NCBI GenBank assembly: GCA_037074705.1 | Contig: CM073595.1 | Location: 48,665,639 to 48,729,638 of the forward strand | Length of the DNA: 64,000 nt | Direction: 5' to 3' | Source of the DNA: Zhengitettix transpicula | Lineage: Eukaryota > Arthropoda > Insecta > Orthoptera > Tetrigidae | Part shown: piece after piece, positions 13,701 to 26,296 of the stretch | How the letters are laid out: each line of letters starts with the position of its first letter | Position numbering within the stretch: position 1 is the stretch's first letter | Program-made: the position numbers and the translations under genes | The notes under the pieces: generated by a model | The model's database searches: none | Told to the model about the DNA's origin: nothing | Seen by the model: only the letters and a program-made list of their open reading frames with translations

Positions 13701-15353
13701 TATATTTTTAAACGGTTGGGAATGTAACTCCTGTACTATGTTTAGTGGTTAGATAAATTTGAAACTAGAAGAACACATTACAAAATCCTCAAAATATTAG
13801 TATTTATTAATTTAAACGTCCAATCGTAACCCTTAAAAAAGTATGTCCATACACCCTAACGAGAATCTGGGGCTTAAAGAGTGTGTAATAAACCATGATT
13901 TCTACATTAATTATAATAATCTCTATAATTTTCCCTAATAATTAAATTACCATGTTTTTGCATGTGCCATAATATTATTTACAGAATGTTTCTATCAATA
14001 CAAATTTAAAAGTATTTAAATTCTTTAATGGAGTAAATAACAAAATATATATTTTTTAATTTGATTTAAAAAAATAAGTGTTCAATGGGCGTTTATTAAG
14101 AATTAGAATACTATTATAAAGGGACTTCTTTCGGTGTTATTGGCATGGATTATCCTTGCCTGTGTAAGCTTTATTATTCCCTGTTTTAAAATTCTGAATT
14201 TCTGAATTGGTTGTGAATAAATATAAATTTAACATTCACTAAAATACGTACCTTCGGTACTGGAAAAATATTTCAGCGATTTAAATTTCTCCAGAATCAC
14301 ATCCTCATGAGACAGACCCTCACCAATAAACTAAAAATGAATAACTAAATTTTAGATTGACAGTCTGAATAACGGAATTTGCAACGGTCCAATGTTTTTC
14401 AAATCAGATGATTTATTAAACGTTCCTTGAACGAATCCCGTTTGTAGATTTGAAATTAAATGAATGTCCAGCAACTTACAAATACAATAAAAGTGTACCA
14501 CAAATCTAAATGATATTCGAATAATATCAATTAATGGCTGTGTTATTTTTTAGTAAGATGACGGAATAAAATCACAAAAATTCTTTCGTACATATAATTT
14601 TTTTAATGAGTCTCTCTCCTCCTTCAAACATCATTAATGAATAATTGTCAGTATGTTATGACGTGCGTGTAGCACAAATGTAACTAACAGACCAAAAGTT
14701 TCCGCAAATTTACCGATTTTTTTTTTATTTAATCCAAGTCCGTTACCGTTACAGTGTTATAATTTTCTCCAAATAGACGAAGCTTTTTGTGTATTAAATA
14801 TAATATAATTTGGATGATCAGTAAATAGAAATTTTGAAGGTAAAGAGAACGATCCGTAGTCCGAATTACATCAATTCCAGCAGAACGTATTCAGGAGAAG
14901 AAAGTGTGAAGTTGCAAGACCATGTCGGCATAAAATTAAATTTTCCCAGTTGTTTTGTGCGCCTTGTTTAAATTATAAATATAAATACCATTAACGGAGA
15001 TTGACTATTTACTTTAGAATATTGGAAATTAATGTCAGCGTTTTACGCCTTATTAATTGCTGAATTTTATTCTCAACATTGCTCGACCATTCATATTTTC
15101 GGTAAAAATCTAATATTTATTATCAATTCGATTCCCGAAATCGATGAAACAATATATTACACGTTTCTGTATAGCAGCTGATACGTGCCGTTCCTTGACT
15201 CAGTCCAAACCAAGGCTTTTTTTAGACGACAGTAAATCATTCTCGGAGAAAATAGTTCCTTTGTGTGCCTTGCTTCTCTTTCGATTTTACAGTATAATTT
15301 ACTGCATTTTATTCATCGATAAATGCGAGAGAAAGTGATACAGAACTTAACTA
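10723..15353. other. AT-rich non-coding DNA
   Basis: No gene recognised. A small direct repeat (TGGTTACTGGATTA at about 13403 and 13427) lies in a locally GC-richer patch around 13.35-13.57 kb. Open frames at 11138-11434 (98 codons) and 13515-13727 have no motif and biased, low-complexity composition. They are probably chance frames. Confidence 0.5.
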
Positions 15354-15770
15354 GAAAGAAAACCTGACAATTATGGTTAATTATACTCAAAACCGAATTG
15401 TAGTGATTGTTAATGAGAAATGAAGTTGAAAAGTAAAAGTAATGAGTATTATGTCAGATTTATTGTTAAGATTGATTCCCGACCTGTAGAAGTGAAGTGA
15501 GATTCTTAAAGGAGAGGAATCTTCTAGTTTAAATAAAATAATTGGGATTGGGGAAGAGATTGAAAATTCGCTTTGAAATGTCTATAAAATAATTCATATA
15601 AAACAGTATAATAGAATAATTTTCTTAGCTGTATGAGCTTAATTTTTTCTGAGGCATTCTAGTGAGTCTTCCTGTTTAATTAATCAGGTTAAAAGTTTAT
15701 ATATTGAATTTAATATACTAATATATAAGCAGACAGAGTCCTCTTCGTTATGAAATAAATTATTTTACCC
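15354..15770 (+). repeat. Tandem duplication unit 1 (417 bp)
   Basis: The unit starting GAAAGAAAACCTGACAATTA recurs head-to-tail at 15771. The copies agree nearly throughout, with scattered substitutions and one- or two-base gaps. Unit 1 lacks a 65-base segment present near the end of unit 2, and its last ~25 bases match unit 2 beyond that segment. No open frame spans the unit. It looks like an old local tandem duplication. Confidence 0.9.
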
Positions 15771-16240
15771 GAAAGAAAACCTGACAATTATGGTTAATTA
15801 TACTCAAAATCGGATTGTAGTGATTTTCAATGAGAAATTCAGTTGGAAATTAAAAGTAATGAGTATTATGGCACATTTATTGTTAAGATTGATTCCCGAC
15901 CTGTAGAAGTGAAGTGAGCTTCTTAAAGGAGAGAAATCTTCTAGTTTAAATAAAATAATTGGGATCGGGGAAGAGATTGTAAATTCGCTATGAAAATTCT
16001 ATAAAATAATTCATATAAAACTATTTAAATTGCTTAATTGTATAAGCTTAATTTTTTTCTGAGAAATTCTAGTGAGTCTTCCTGTTTAGTTAATCAGGTA
16101 AAAAGTTAATATTTTGAATTTTATATACTAATATATAAGCAGACAGAGAATTGCATACAACTGGCCATACGGTTGTTGGTTAAAACGACTCACCGGATAT
16201 AAATTGAGCGTACTCCTCTTCGTTATGAAATGAATTATAG
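15771..16240 (+). repeat. Tandem duplication unit 2 with extra 65 bp
   Basis: Second copy of the preceding unit. Between the shared ...AGCAGACAGAG and TCCTCTTCGTTATGAAAT it carries an additional 65 bases (16149-16213). These are either lost from unit 1 or inserted here. The extra segment shows no terminal repeats or target duplication that I can see, so a deletion from unit 1 is the simpler reading. Confidence 0.9.
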
Positions 16241-17155
16241 AGACAGTATTTACACTAATTCATTTCCAAGGCGATTTCTGTGGGAAGCCGCCATCGGATG
16301 CGTCGAGTTTCCGCCTCAAGTGGCGAAATCCTAATTCATCGTATTTCGTGTTATTACTTTATCCGCGGAGTTCTAACCCCGTTACCAAAGACCGTGTGAA
16401 TGCAAGTAGACAAAAAAAACATCATTTGTTTCACGTGGAGGCAAAATTAAATTACCCATTTTAATTGAAAGTGCTTACGCAAACATACGGGGCTTTTAAC
16501 GCGGTGTGTGAAAGAGAAAATTAATTAATGTCACGCTTATTTTGGAAACAGTCGCAGATTTCGAGAAAGAAAAATGTCCGCGGGCGATCCCCGCGAGGAA
16601 GAAAGTGCGAAGAAGGCAAAAAAACATATTGATCGATGCGCAACGCGTATGAGAAAGACTTCTGTCCGGGGTGATGGAGGGGAGATAGTGGGGAGGCGCT
16701 TTCTTTGTGGGGAGGGTTGCGTCAAAATGTCTTCCTCTCAGAAAGAAATATCTGGCGCGTTGCTTGGAAATTGCAATTAGAAAGAGTTGTGTGTCCGGCG
16801 CGCCTCGGGGTTCAAGGTCGCCCTGCAGCTGACCCTGAGCGTGCAGCAGCTGCCTACCTCCTACCCTATCGATACTCTATATTTGTCCTCGATTCCAATT
16901 CAAAACTTACACTTACCCTCTAATGTTATCAGTTACTTGTCCCCGTCGTGTTACCAACCTCTACTACGGGCGCTAGATTTTACTCTGAAACGTTGAGCGC
17001 ACAAATATCTTGCTTGACCTACGTCGAACCGTTGCAAACTAACTGAAGGCAATCTGTAAGAATAGTAATGACATAATTGATAAATACGAAAATGGGAACC
17101 ACTCTCAGAAAGGATAAACAAGGCCCAGTCAGCCACGAATCAACCAACCCCGAAA
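16241..17155. other. GC/CpG-richer island, non-coding
   Basis: Base composition shifts abruptly from AT-rich to GC-rich with many CpGs (for example GTCCGCGGGCGATCCCCGCG near 16574). Several overlapping frames of 60-72 codons are open on both strands, as expected in GC-rich DNA. None shows a conserved domain, and the overlaps argue against coding. A regulatory island or an exon too small to recognise are both possible. Confidence 0.4.
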
Positions 17156-17304
17156 ATTATATTTTTTATCGCGACCACTCCCTTTAAAATAGAAACAACG
17201 AGGCCAATGCTCCGATGTGTTAAAATAATCGAAACAGGAACGGATACCCGCTAATTAATCCGCGAATTTACCAGAGAAAAATAAAAAACTTAGCTACTTA
17301 GTTT

Positions 17305-17596
17305 CTATGATAATTATTTAGTATATGCCACAAATAATTCACGTAAAATCTTTTGAAGCTAGCCCTGAGTTAAATTTGTATTAGATTTTATTAATTCCAA
17401 TAGACCTCGGATGAGGAAATTGGATACGTCGTAAATGTAGTTACTAGAAACTATGGCATTCTAGCCTAGAACACAATAATTTAACTAATAATACAGTATA
17501 ATAAGTATGAGATTTTTAATTATTGCAGTTAGCATATTTAAGTGTAGTACACAGCACTGATGGAAAAATAATCTAAACAAATCCGACGTGAAAAAT
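17305..17596 (+). repeat. Tandem duplication unit 1 (292 bp period)
   Basis: A unit beginning CTATGATAATT recurs 292 bases downstream. Strong similarity covers about the first 205 bases. Shared words include CAAATAATTCACGTAAAATC and TTTTATTAATTCCAATAGAC. No frame is conserved. The unit contains GGATGAGGAAATTG...GATACGTCGTAA, which faintly recalls the GATGAGG...GAAACGT layout seen in other repeats of this window. Confidence 0.85.
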
Positions 17597-17815
17597 CTAT
17601 GATAATTCTTTCGTATATGCAACAAATAATTCACGTAAAATCGTTTAAAGCTAGCTCTGAGTTAAATTTGTTTTAGATTTTATTAATTCCAATAGACCTT
17701 GGATGAGGAAATTGAATACGTCGTAATGCATTTACAAATAGTTACTAGAAACTATGGCATTCTAGAACACAAACTTTTTAAAAATAATTTAACTAATAAT
17801 TCAGTGTAATAATTA
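17597..17815 (+). repeat. Tandem duplication unit 2
   Basis: Second copy, diverged by substitutions and by a small insertion (ATGCATTTACAAA) near the middle. It fades into unrelated AT-rich DNA after about 17815. Confidence 0.85.
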
Positions 17816-18058
17816 CATATTAATTAATAGCGTTAAATACAATTAAATAGGGATGGAACACATTACTAAGAGAACAGATCTACAATTACAATTACTATTA
17901 CTATTAATAAATAATTATTTAAAGACAAATAATACCTAAAAATCTATTAATATAAGGTATATATAAAGAAATTCAGTGTATTTAAAACTACCGTGACTTA
18001 TCCTGAAAAATTAGTCTTGTGACGTATTCGACGGAGTAACTATTAAATTATTAGGTAG
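17816..18058. other. AT-rich spacer
   Basis: Simple-sequence-like ATTA-rich DNA (TACAATTACAATTACTATTA near 17880). Nothing else seen. Confidence 0.5.
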
Positions 18059-18217
18059 ATTAATAGAATTTTTTTCGTGCAGAAGTTTATTTTTTATATT
18101 GTAATATTTTTACCAATATTAAATGATAAAACAGCAAAAAGTAGAATAAAAAGGCACATAAATTTAGTCAAGAAACAAGAGAGTGATTCATATTCAGAAG
18201 CAGACGCCTCCTCCTAA
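18059..18217 (+). pseudogene. 3' end of an unidentified repeat-encoded frame (acidic tail)
   Basis: An open frame of 52 codons without a start ends ...QESDSYSEADASS then TAA at 18215-18217. The same C-terminus, SDSYSEEDASS and stop, is encoded in the related repeat on the minus strand at about 26.7 kb. There the upstream part has a one-base gap and a stop. Conservation of an acidic Ser/Asp/Glu tail directly before the stop in both copies suggests the real end of a transposon protein. Upstream residues are basic (KTAKSRIKRH), preceded by a hydrophobic run. I cannot assign the family: a LINE ORF or a DNA-transposon protein are both possible. Confidence 0.5.
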
Positions 18218-18512
18218 TAAAAACAGACTATGACTAGAGTACAGTGAATCTGCAACAGTCGCAGCTTCAAACAAGTTAATGTAATGAATTATCCAATTAT
18301 TATGACAAACGATTAACAAATGTGAAAGGTAATATGTAAATGTAAGAAACCCACATTTGAAATGTATAATTATTCTTTCAAACTGTTCAATTGTATGTAC
18401 GAATTGTTGGAATCAATGTGAATCGCAGCATACTTATGTAAATAAACACTATTGGTAATTTATTTATGGGTCGCCAATGACCAAGTTGTTAACGCGACCA
18501 TTATAAACCTTT
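18123..18512 (+). repeat. Interspersed repeat family A, copy 1
   Basis: Homologous in reverse orientation to 26297-26803. Shared landmarks in order are the acidic-tail frame, CAACAGTCGCAG, TTCAAACAAGTTAAT, TAAATGTAAGAAACCC, GGAATCAATGT, and a terminal GGGTCGCCAATG followed by a GCGAC element and TATAAACC. The last 30 bases form an imperfect hairpin closed by GTCGC/GCGAC. Fragments of that hairpin occur alone elsewhere in the window. The layout (frame end, about 250 bp untranslated region, terminal hairpin) suits the 3' end of a 5'-truncated retroelement, which is inference. Confidence 0.8.
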
Positions 18513-20019
18513 TTAAAAAAGTTTATTTTTACCTCGGATACTTTGTTTCTGGATGGATCCTTGAAAATAAACCTCGTAATCATTACTTTACTGTTTTGAA
18601 TTACGACTTGTGTGGTGTTAAAAATTTAATGGAGCTTGGAGACAACTGGGAATTTCTTAAAAATATTCATTTACGTAACTATAAGTTTTCATCAGTTACC
18701 AAAGAAAAGCTGAAATTCCAAACACCCTTTTATGAATTTACAGATTTCCACGCAAAAACGCCACGAAACTATAAATCGGTGACGGAGACTTGTATTCCAA
18801 AGTTGTGGTTCGAAATAGTTTCAAAAGTTATGTTTACCAGACTGTTCCCGAAGAATGCTTAGAATTCGTGAATAATTCCCCTTTGAAATCAGACTTAGGC
18901 CATATCCACGAGTAAGTCACTCGGTCAGTTATTTTTCATTCAATAACTTATTTAGCGTTATAATTTTTCTAATTACAGCGTCTTTTAAGCCGTCCACATT
19001 TATAACCGCCCGAAAAAAACCTCCAAAATGTGAAGTATTCTGTCCCGTCGCACTTGGCTGTATGTTTGTTCTCGTGACACCGTTAGAAAATTGCTCAACG
19101 TTTTTAAAAATTATTTCAAGTTTTATTTCACTGCGAATTAAAGATTTATTAAATTAACTGTTGTCTGTCTTTACGATCTCTGTTCCTCTCGAACTGGAAA
19201 AATAAATCTGAATTATTTCTCGCCGTCCATTTCCAAGCATGTATCTAAAAACTGGTAGCACAGTAAAATGGTTTTAACGAAGATCTTCTTCCTGCCACCA
19301 CTGCGGTAAACCAAATGCATATATTTAAGTGCATATAGTACTCAGTTATACAGACAAAGAATATTGCTGACATTTCTTCCAGATTTATTTTCCTGCGCAA
19401 TAAAAAAAATTTGAACCGCAAGTCCGGACTTAATTTTTTTATTATTAATTTGGTAGATACTTTTAACTGGGAGCATTGGTTGCATTTTTTGTCCTACATT
19501 TTTAAAACTGACCACTAATATTTCATACTTCGTAATGCACGAAATCGGTCAATTCTTTAGAAATGTCACTGATATAGTTTGAAAGATTGTTAGCCATGAA
19601 GTGGGGACAATTTATAAGAATTTCGTCTTGTTCGGGTTTTCATTTATATAACCGAGAAAAATATTTCGTTATCAAAGATCGATTCATGGTTAATTTTGGA
19701 GAAACGGAATTTAAAAAAAATAATGTTTTTTCGCTTCCGGGAAAACATTAAATAACAACCCATTAAATTACACTTCCTTTAATATTTTATAGTGTTTTTT
19801 TTATTGGATTTAGTCTGAAAGGCAATTCAGCGCTGCGGCTCCACCGTCCACAAATAGTACTCAGTTCTCAGCAAAATCGGGGCAAGTTGACAGCCATTTC
19901 ACCGAAATGGAACTAATCATCGTCTACCTCTGACATATAAACGCTCACTAAATATGACGGAGAATCTTATACGTACCGGTTCCATTAGCGGTTTGTTTAC
20001 GGTTGTTTCGCGGTTGCGA
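18513..20019. other. Non-coding DNA
   Basis: A 136-codon frame begins inside the family A repeat (18452-18862, +), the longest in the window. It shows no recognisable motif and its start lies in repeat DNA, so I do not call it a gene. Nothing else recognised. Confidence 0.45.
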
Positions 20020-20790
20020 CTAAGAGAATTCGCTCGTCTCCCCAATCACAGGGCGTCGTTTTCTGCCCTCGTGTGTGTGTCAACATTTGCGTTACCCTTC
20101 CCTTTCAATTAACCGGCACTCCTCGTGATACTAAGAAAATGAAAAACCGTTTTACTTTCATAATGCTAAGAAAACACCAAATAATTCTCCCGTAATTAAA
20201 AGTGGCGGTAAGGACCTCGCGGGGTCTTCCCGACGGCTCGACGATTTTTTCTTCCGTAAAATCGAGTCTGCGTAACACGGAATCCCGCAATTAGGGGATA
20301 TTTCGAACGTGGCCCTGAGCAAGTTCCCCGTTCAGCTATTAGCTGTCTCTTATTTGAAGCCCGATCGTCGTGAATCTGAGCGCCTATCGAAGATTGATGA
20401 GGCTTAATTATGCAGGTTAGTAGAAGCGCGTACCTAACCGACAAACCCTTTTTCCCCATTGAATTTATTATTCTTTTTGCAGCTGCAGTACGTTATTTGA
20501 AATCGATTTCCCTTTATTTTATATAAAATCAGCCCCGATGCTTTGATGGCACGCAGTCGATCGGTGCTCGCGATGGTTACGGGCGGTGATTAACATTGCA
20601 ACAAAGCAAAATTTCTCGAACGCCAATCATCCCTCGTAAATTAAGAAAAAAGGAGAAGGGGTGAGATATTTTCAACAAACACGAAAGCTGATTGCTCAGA
20701 AATATTAAGCACTCGTACAAATTAAATGCGGAGCGATGTAAATCTTTTAAAAGTCCCGGGGACAAAGGCAAATTTGCCGCTGCTCAATAT
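20020..20790. other. GC-richer non-coding island
   Basis: CpG-containing DNA with scattered homeodomain-type words (for example CTTAATTATGCAGG near 20402) and GATAATC-like words, without a conserved frame. A candidate regulatory island; function inferred only. Confidence 0.35.
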
Positions 20791-23449
20791 TATTCTAAAA
20801 AATTTGTATTTATCGATAAACGCTGATTTGAGTCTCCTCTGAGCTATAATCCGGTACAGAGGAATATAAATGTAATTTGTTTGTTTTTGGTTTATAAATA
20901 TAATTGAAACGTGGGATTAATTCGTGGGATAAAGTTCTTGTGTATAACCCGATAACGGTTTATTAGATTAACTGTTTTGGAATTTTAGGCTCTGGGCTAT
21001 TTCAAGCTCTATAGTGCTTTAAGTAACAACGTTACAATTCTTTTCTCGAAGAGACTTCAGTAAAAGCGTTTTAGTAGTTTAGAATAATTAGAACATAAGA
21101 CTGTTTAATGCAAACATTACCAAAATCATGGGGTAAATTGTTATTTTCGAAAAAAAAATATTTGATTTCGCATGATGTCCTGTAATCAATTCGGTTTCTC
21201 AATGCTATTTATCCACGACAAGAGTAACATGACAATATCTACTTCATAAATTGACATTTTAAATCAGCTGTCAAATTAATATTTGGTCTTAAATCACTTT
21301 CATGTGACATCTAACAGCGCAATTTCTGACATCGATTGCAACAGTAATTTCAGTGTTATTGTTTAAAATTCAGATACATTTCTTCAAAGTATGATCTTAT
21401 GTCAGAACTTTAATAAAACATGCAGGCGTTCTGTCTATTGCTTTGATTACGTATATAATAATAAATACTTCTAAAATTACGTTTTTAATACGTCTTTAAC
21501 AGCCTGTGAGATTTTTTCCCGGACACACCAGCGGAATCTCTGGTATGAACTTCTTATAGTTTTCTACCAATGTTACATTTAATTTTCCTTTGCAGCTAAG
21601 GCAGTGATTAAGTTAGAGTTGAAATTCCGAAAAAATTATTTCATATTCTATCTCAAATATTTTATTATCAGTCGCAATTTTATTAAGGAAAATAATAATA
21701 TTCTGAAATAATTGATTTTTAAAATATGGAACTTCCGGCAATATTTCTATACTTATTATTAAACATTGGGGATAGAATCCAAAATCATATAGGAGTCATA
21801 TAAAAATAAAAAAATATTTCTTATTAATATGGCTACTGATAAAAATTATTTGGGATGAAATAAAAAAGCATTAATACATTACATACCAGTCATATTGATA
21901 TTTAAAACTTTGAAGATAATTATCGTATTGAAAACAGCAAGGCTTGGATCCGAATATCTAACAGATTCACTGTTTCACATGTTTCAGCCATTTGTGGGGC
22001 TGTATCATGTACTTTCTCAGCTTCCTAACACTTTGAAATAGAAAATGGTTAAATTTTCAAACGTGCAAAAATATGAGAAATCAAAGTATATTATCAGAAA
22101 TAAAGAATAATATATTTAATTTTTTTTATTAATTTCCTGAAGATCATGAGATGTAATTGCAATTAAAATATATCCTACCTTCAATAGACACAAAACGTTG
22201 ATATTAATTTTGAGCTTATTAGTTCTAAAGAAGGGCTTAGATTAACGTAGAAACGACTAATACGAGCTCTATTACATTAGCTGTGACTGCAAGAACGATC
22301 GTGTTTGATAGTTACGACCGCAGACGAATGAAATAAAATAATTAAACTGCTTAATAATGCTGAAGGATTGTAGAACAGTTTACAGAATTTTAGAATCCTG
22401 TCTTAATTTTCTACATTAATAGCAAAAAATGTCAAATTCCAATATATTTATTAGACAATATAATAAATTAATGGTAAATATAATAAAAAATGTCAAATAA
22501 GACTGCTTTCTTTATTTCTAAGCGTTTTTCATATTATTGTTTTCAAGTGTGACAGTACACAGTTCTTTTCGTCATTTATTTAACATTGCACATAGTATTT
22601 GTCGCTGAAGATGAGGGAGTTATTGTCCGGAGCTCAATATTGTAAAATTAAAAAAATAATAATACACTCGATTTTCTACAAAGATAAATTTCGACATATT
22701 TTTTTATAAAAACATTTGTCAAAATCGTTTTATTAATTCGTTGTTCTAATACAAACTCCGAATAAGTTTCAAGAGGAAATAATTGTTTTATTAGGGATTT
22801 TACTATTATTTTAGGGTAGAGTGTTTTATGAACTGAAATGTTCCAGAATCAGTAAGCGTGTACACGGAAATTACAACTTTTTTATACGATTAAAAAAGCG
22901 TGACTACGAAACTTGCTATATGCAATATATTTAAAAGTTTTACTTCTCCATAGAATATTATGTGTATTTTTTATGTATAAGTACGTTTTCAGTTATTTTT
23001 TCTATACATCAGAAATTAGTAACAGGAAGGAATAAGATTTATTCATATAAGAATGGAAAAATACTTTTGCATGAGCCTCCTGTGATCTTTATTGTAAGGG
23101 AATTGCGGAAAAAAATTATATCATAGTTTATTTGATTTTTGTTATTATGGAGCACATGTTATTTTCAAAAATGTAAAATAATTGTACTACTAGTTGAGAA
23201 GATCCTAGGTTAGTACCAATTGCTATGGTCACGGCGTCATGAGCGTGATGGAACGTTATTTACGTCAGAGGACGATTACATTGTATAGGCTTACGTTTCG
23301 AAACCATACAAATAATGTAAATAAATTGTTTTCGGCACAATATCCACTCCCGTTTCGTGTGAATAAAGTTTACGCGAAATTTGTTATATTTCAGCAACGT
23401 GACTGGCGTCATTTTTAGCAAATCACATTATTTGATTTACAGGCCGTAA
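20791..23449. other. AT-rich non-coding DNA
   Basis: No gene recognised. AAAAAATGTCAAAT occurs twice within 60 bases (about 22426 and 22485). A CTGAAGATGAGG word at 22604 weakly recalls the hammerhead-like motifs elsewhere but lacks a good GAAAC partner. Confidence 0.5.
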
Positions 23450-24900
23450 AAAATTAACGCAGACGCCTGTATTATTGGTTTACGCGAGCTCCAAATATAG
23501 ATCTATTCAAACACCGTTCCAACACAAAACTATAGCTCCGGCTGAAGGCGTCGCTGTTTTACAGGAAGGAAATCCTCCTAACGGTCTTCCGATTAATTTA
23601 ATCAGCGGCGAAATATCTTATTTTATAAAGCCTCCGGTCTTTTTTTTTCACAGCAATTACGGAAAGTAGTCACTCCTTTGTGCCAAAGTATCGGCTAATT
23701 ACCTACGCATTAAACACTCGGAGTCTATAAATCTGGAGAGAGCAGGACGCTAAGCTTTCAGCTAAAGAGCGCCAACGAAAGAGAAAAGTGTCAGAACCGC
23801 GGAAACGAAAGCAAAAAAGATACGATTGAGGAGCAGGGAGGGGAGCCAAATTCATTTCCATTCCCGACACAAAGAAAATTATTAAAGGGTGATTGGATCT
23901 TCTAAAATAAGTTTCAATGGAATTTTTGAAGCGAACTTCGACCTCTCCAAGTTTTAAATTTTTTCCACCTCGGAAATCTAAAAACAATTCGATTCTTAAT
24001 GGTCCCTGAACAAATGAAGCGAACGGGTGTGAGGTTGGTCTCGCTTTTGGATAGGAAGGAAGCGTCTGCAATTGGTACTAATAACTTTCTGAAGACCTCG
24101 CCAAAAGAGGATGAACTTGGGAGTTGGCAAGTGGCGCGGGGGAGGGAAGGGGTTTAGGGGAAGAAGGAATGAAAAGAGATGGGGCTGCGATGGCCGGATT
24201 TGCTGGATAGCATTCACGGCACATCTGCCCGAAAAAAAAAAATAAACAAGTCCGTTTAATTTTTCATCTCGCGGATTGTAATTAATGTTTCTTTTTCAAT
24301 TAAAAACGGGACTTTCGACGGGACGGGTTGAGAGGAGGAGGGGGATTGGGTGGAGGAGAGGCTTGATTGCGACTTTTATCGAAGAAGGAATCAAGTTTAG
24401 AGAGTGCGTAAGCCTTAATGAAACGGTTTGTTTTGGCGAAGAATACTTCGAAATCGCAGGTAGCTTCTTAGCCCCGAAATGCCACGAGCGTCCCCTTTAA
24501 CAAATTAGCACCTTGTGACATTTTGGCGTCATTTTCATTTTGTCAATACTACTTTGCTAATGTGCCCTGGCCCCGGAGTTCTGATCGGGTCCACAGTGTG
24601 TTGAATGGCGACGGGGAATTATACCCAGTAATGATAAGGTGCTTCATACAGGAATCACGTATCAGTTTTACAATATCACTGCCTTCTATTGTCTCAAAAA
24701 TAAAATTGTAGGCGAAAAATACACGTTTGGAAAATATCCCCCCCCCCCTTCCAAAAAAAAAGCGAGAGATTGTGAACGTTCTTCGAAGCAACAGAAGTGA
24801 TTCAGTGCAGTCACTTAGACATACTTGATTCGGCCCAGCCCTAGCGAGACAGACAACTTTTACGTCGTTACAGGAAGTACATATAAATTTTCTCAATGCG
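23450..24900. other. GC-richer non-coding island with poly-C tract
   Basis: Composition is GC- and purine/pyrimidine-skewed (GGAGGAGGGGGATTGGG near 24331; an 11-base C run at 24738-24748 followed by an A run). Frames of up to 122 codons overlap on both strands without a domain. The G-rich stretch at 24129-24165 could form a G-quadruplex on the plus strand. Confidence 0.35.
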
Positions 24901-25029
24901 AATTGTACTATTCATCGTTCCTTTACGTGGAACGGAGTCAACTGAAACGACTTGTAACTATTTTATAACATTGTGGAATCGCAGTGACGCAACGAAGATC
25001 CGTGTCGATGGTTCTAGTGGCCAAGCTAA

Positions 25030-25100
25030 ACCTCCATGACGCTGAAAATTAGGGGTGTGGCCGGGAATCGAACCGGGGCCTCCTCGTGGATGACGGAACG
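25030..25100 (-). mobile_element. tRNA-derived SINE-like fragment
   Basis: Reading the minus strand, CCCCGGTTCGATTCCCGGCC (25060-25079) is a near-perfect box B/T-arm with flanking stem complementarity (CCGG...CCGG). The box A region is degenerate and no cloverleaf closes. This is therefore a SINE remnant rather than a tRNA gene. The body probably extends towards 25000. Confidence 0.5.
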
Positions 25101-26296
25101 CATTGAAAATGAAACGCTGAAGCTGTTGATACTAATTTCTATATGTTTCATATGTAAGCAGTACGGTCTACATTCACTACTCGTTAAATAGTGATATCAC
25201 ATTTTATATTGTAAAGAACGAAGTCCTTACAGAAAAATTATGTTTTCATTTTTTTATGTAGATCGTTCTAGGAATTTAAAACACAAAGTCCGGAGACTTT
25301 ATGTCCATTTTGAAACTGTACAATATTATGCATTATTACAGCCTAATAAAAATCCTTATTGTTATAAAGACTTACAAAATTATAGTTTCAAATTTGTTTC
25401 CGAGGGAACAAGGGCATTCAAATGACAGCGTAGAAATGTAGACAAAGGCCAGTAATTAATTTCCTCCATTGTTTACACGATATAAATACCTCTAAGAATT
25501 TGTTACGTATTTTTTTTAGAAGCTTCAGCCTTTTCCTACATAAATTAAACTGTATTAAAGCGACTTACAACATGGCTTCATATCAGACAAGTTATCAATG
25601 GAAAAAGCATTTGATGTAAGAATAAATCTTCAAATGGGACTGATTCTGAATATTAGAGATTCGCTTGTCCGACTTCGCCTTGATAAAAATTCTATGAATT
25701 ATTTGTACGCATTACTCAGTCAATTACGAAGATGCCGTAGAATTAATACAAAGGTTTTAAAAAAATGTGTGATATCATAAAGCAATATAATATTTGATTT
25801 TATGGTAAAATGGAAATTCAATAGTGTGTTTTCAAGAACAGTATAAATATTTCTAATTTTTTTTAAAAACACAGCTGATGTTTTAAACATAAAATCAGAT
25901 AGATAAGAGGTCTTAAAAAACTTGGGAACCCAGAGAGAATTGAAATGTGAATTTTCATTATATTTTCTGCCATTGTTTGTAATTCAAAACATTAATATGA
26001 TATTAAGTGCATTTTCTGGTACTTTTGAGCAGAGTTCCCCGACGGTTCTATTTTAGTGATTAAATTAAATAATCATAGGTTCCTCCTTTGCATGTTGAAT
26101 GAAAACGAATTTGAAAAAAAATGAAAACAAGGAGGAAATTAAAAAGGTATCGATCAGTGTAGTTATACATCGTTAATCAAGATTCCAATACTAAGTAAAT
26201 GAAATCATTACATTAGAATATACAAGGTTTACATAATGACGGAAATTCATAATCGAATTATCCCATAATGTCCCAAACACTTTTTATTATTATTTA
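25101..26296. other. AT-rich non-coding DNA
   Basis: Frames at 25240-25425 and 25598-25780 are short and match nothing I recognise. No RNA or repeat signature is visible. Confidence 0.5.

Noticed and set aside
14913..14931. GCAAGACCATGTCGGCATA resembling miR-31
   Set aside because: Needs an internal gap and no complementary arm is found nearby.
15442..15458. TGAGTATTATGTCAGAT resembling miR-12
   Set aside because: Mismatches in the middle, lies in a tandem duplication whose other copy differs, no hairpin.
18452..18862. Longest open frame (136 codons, +)
   Set aside because: Starts inside a dispersed repeat, no recognisable motif, no conserved relative at the second repeat copy; most likely chance.
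23703..24071. 122-codon minus-strand frame in a GC-richer island
   Set aside because: Overlaps other open frames on the same strand, with no motif; expected in stop-poor GC-rich DNA.
25060..25079. Possible true tRNA gene on the minus strand
   Set aside because: T-arm is good but anticodon, D-arm and acceptor stems cannot be formed; SINE relic is more likely. The same holds for 9.7, 30.0, 30.2, 50.8, 60.5 and 62.7 kb.
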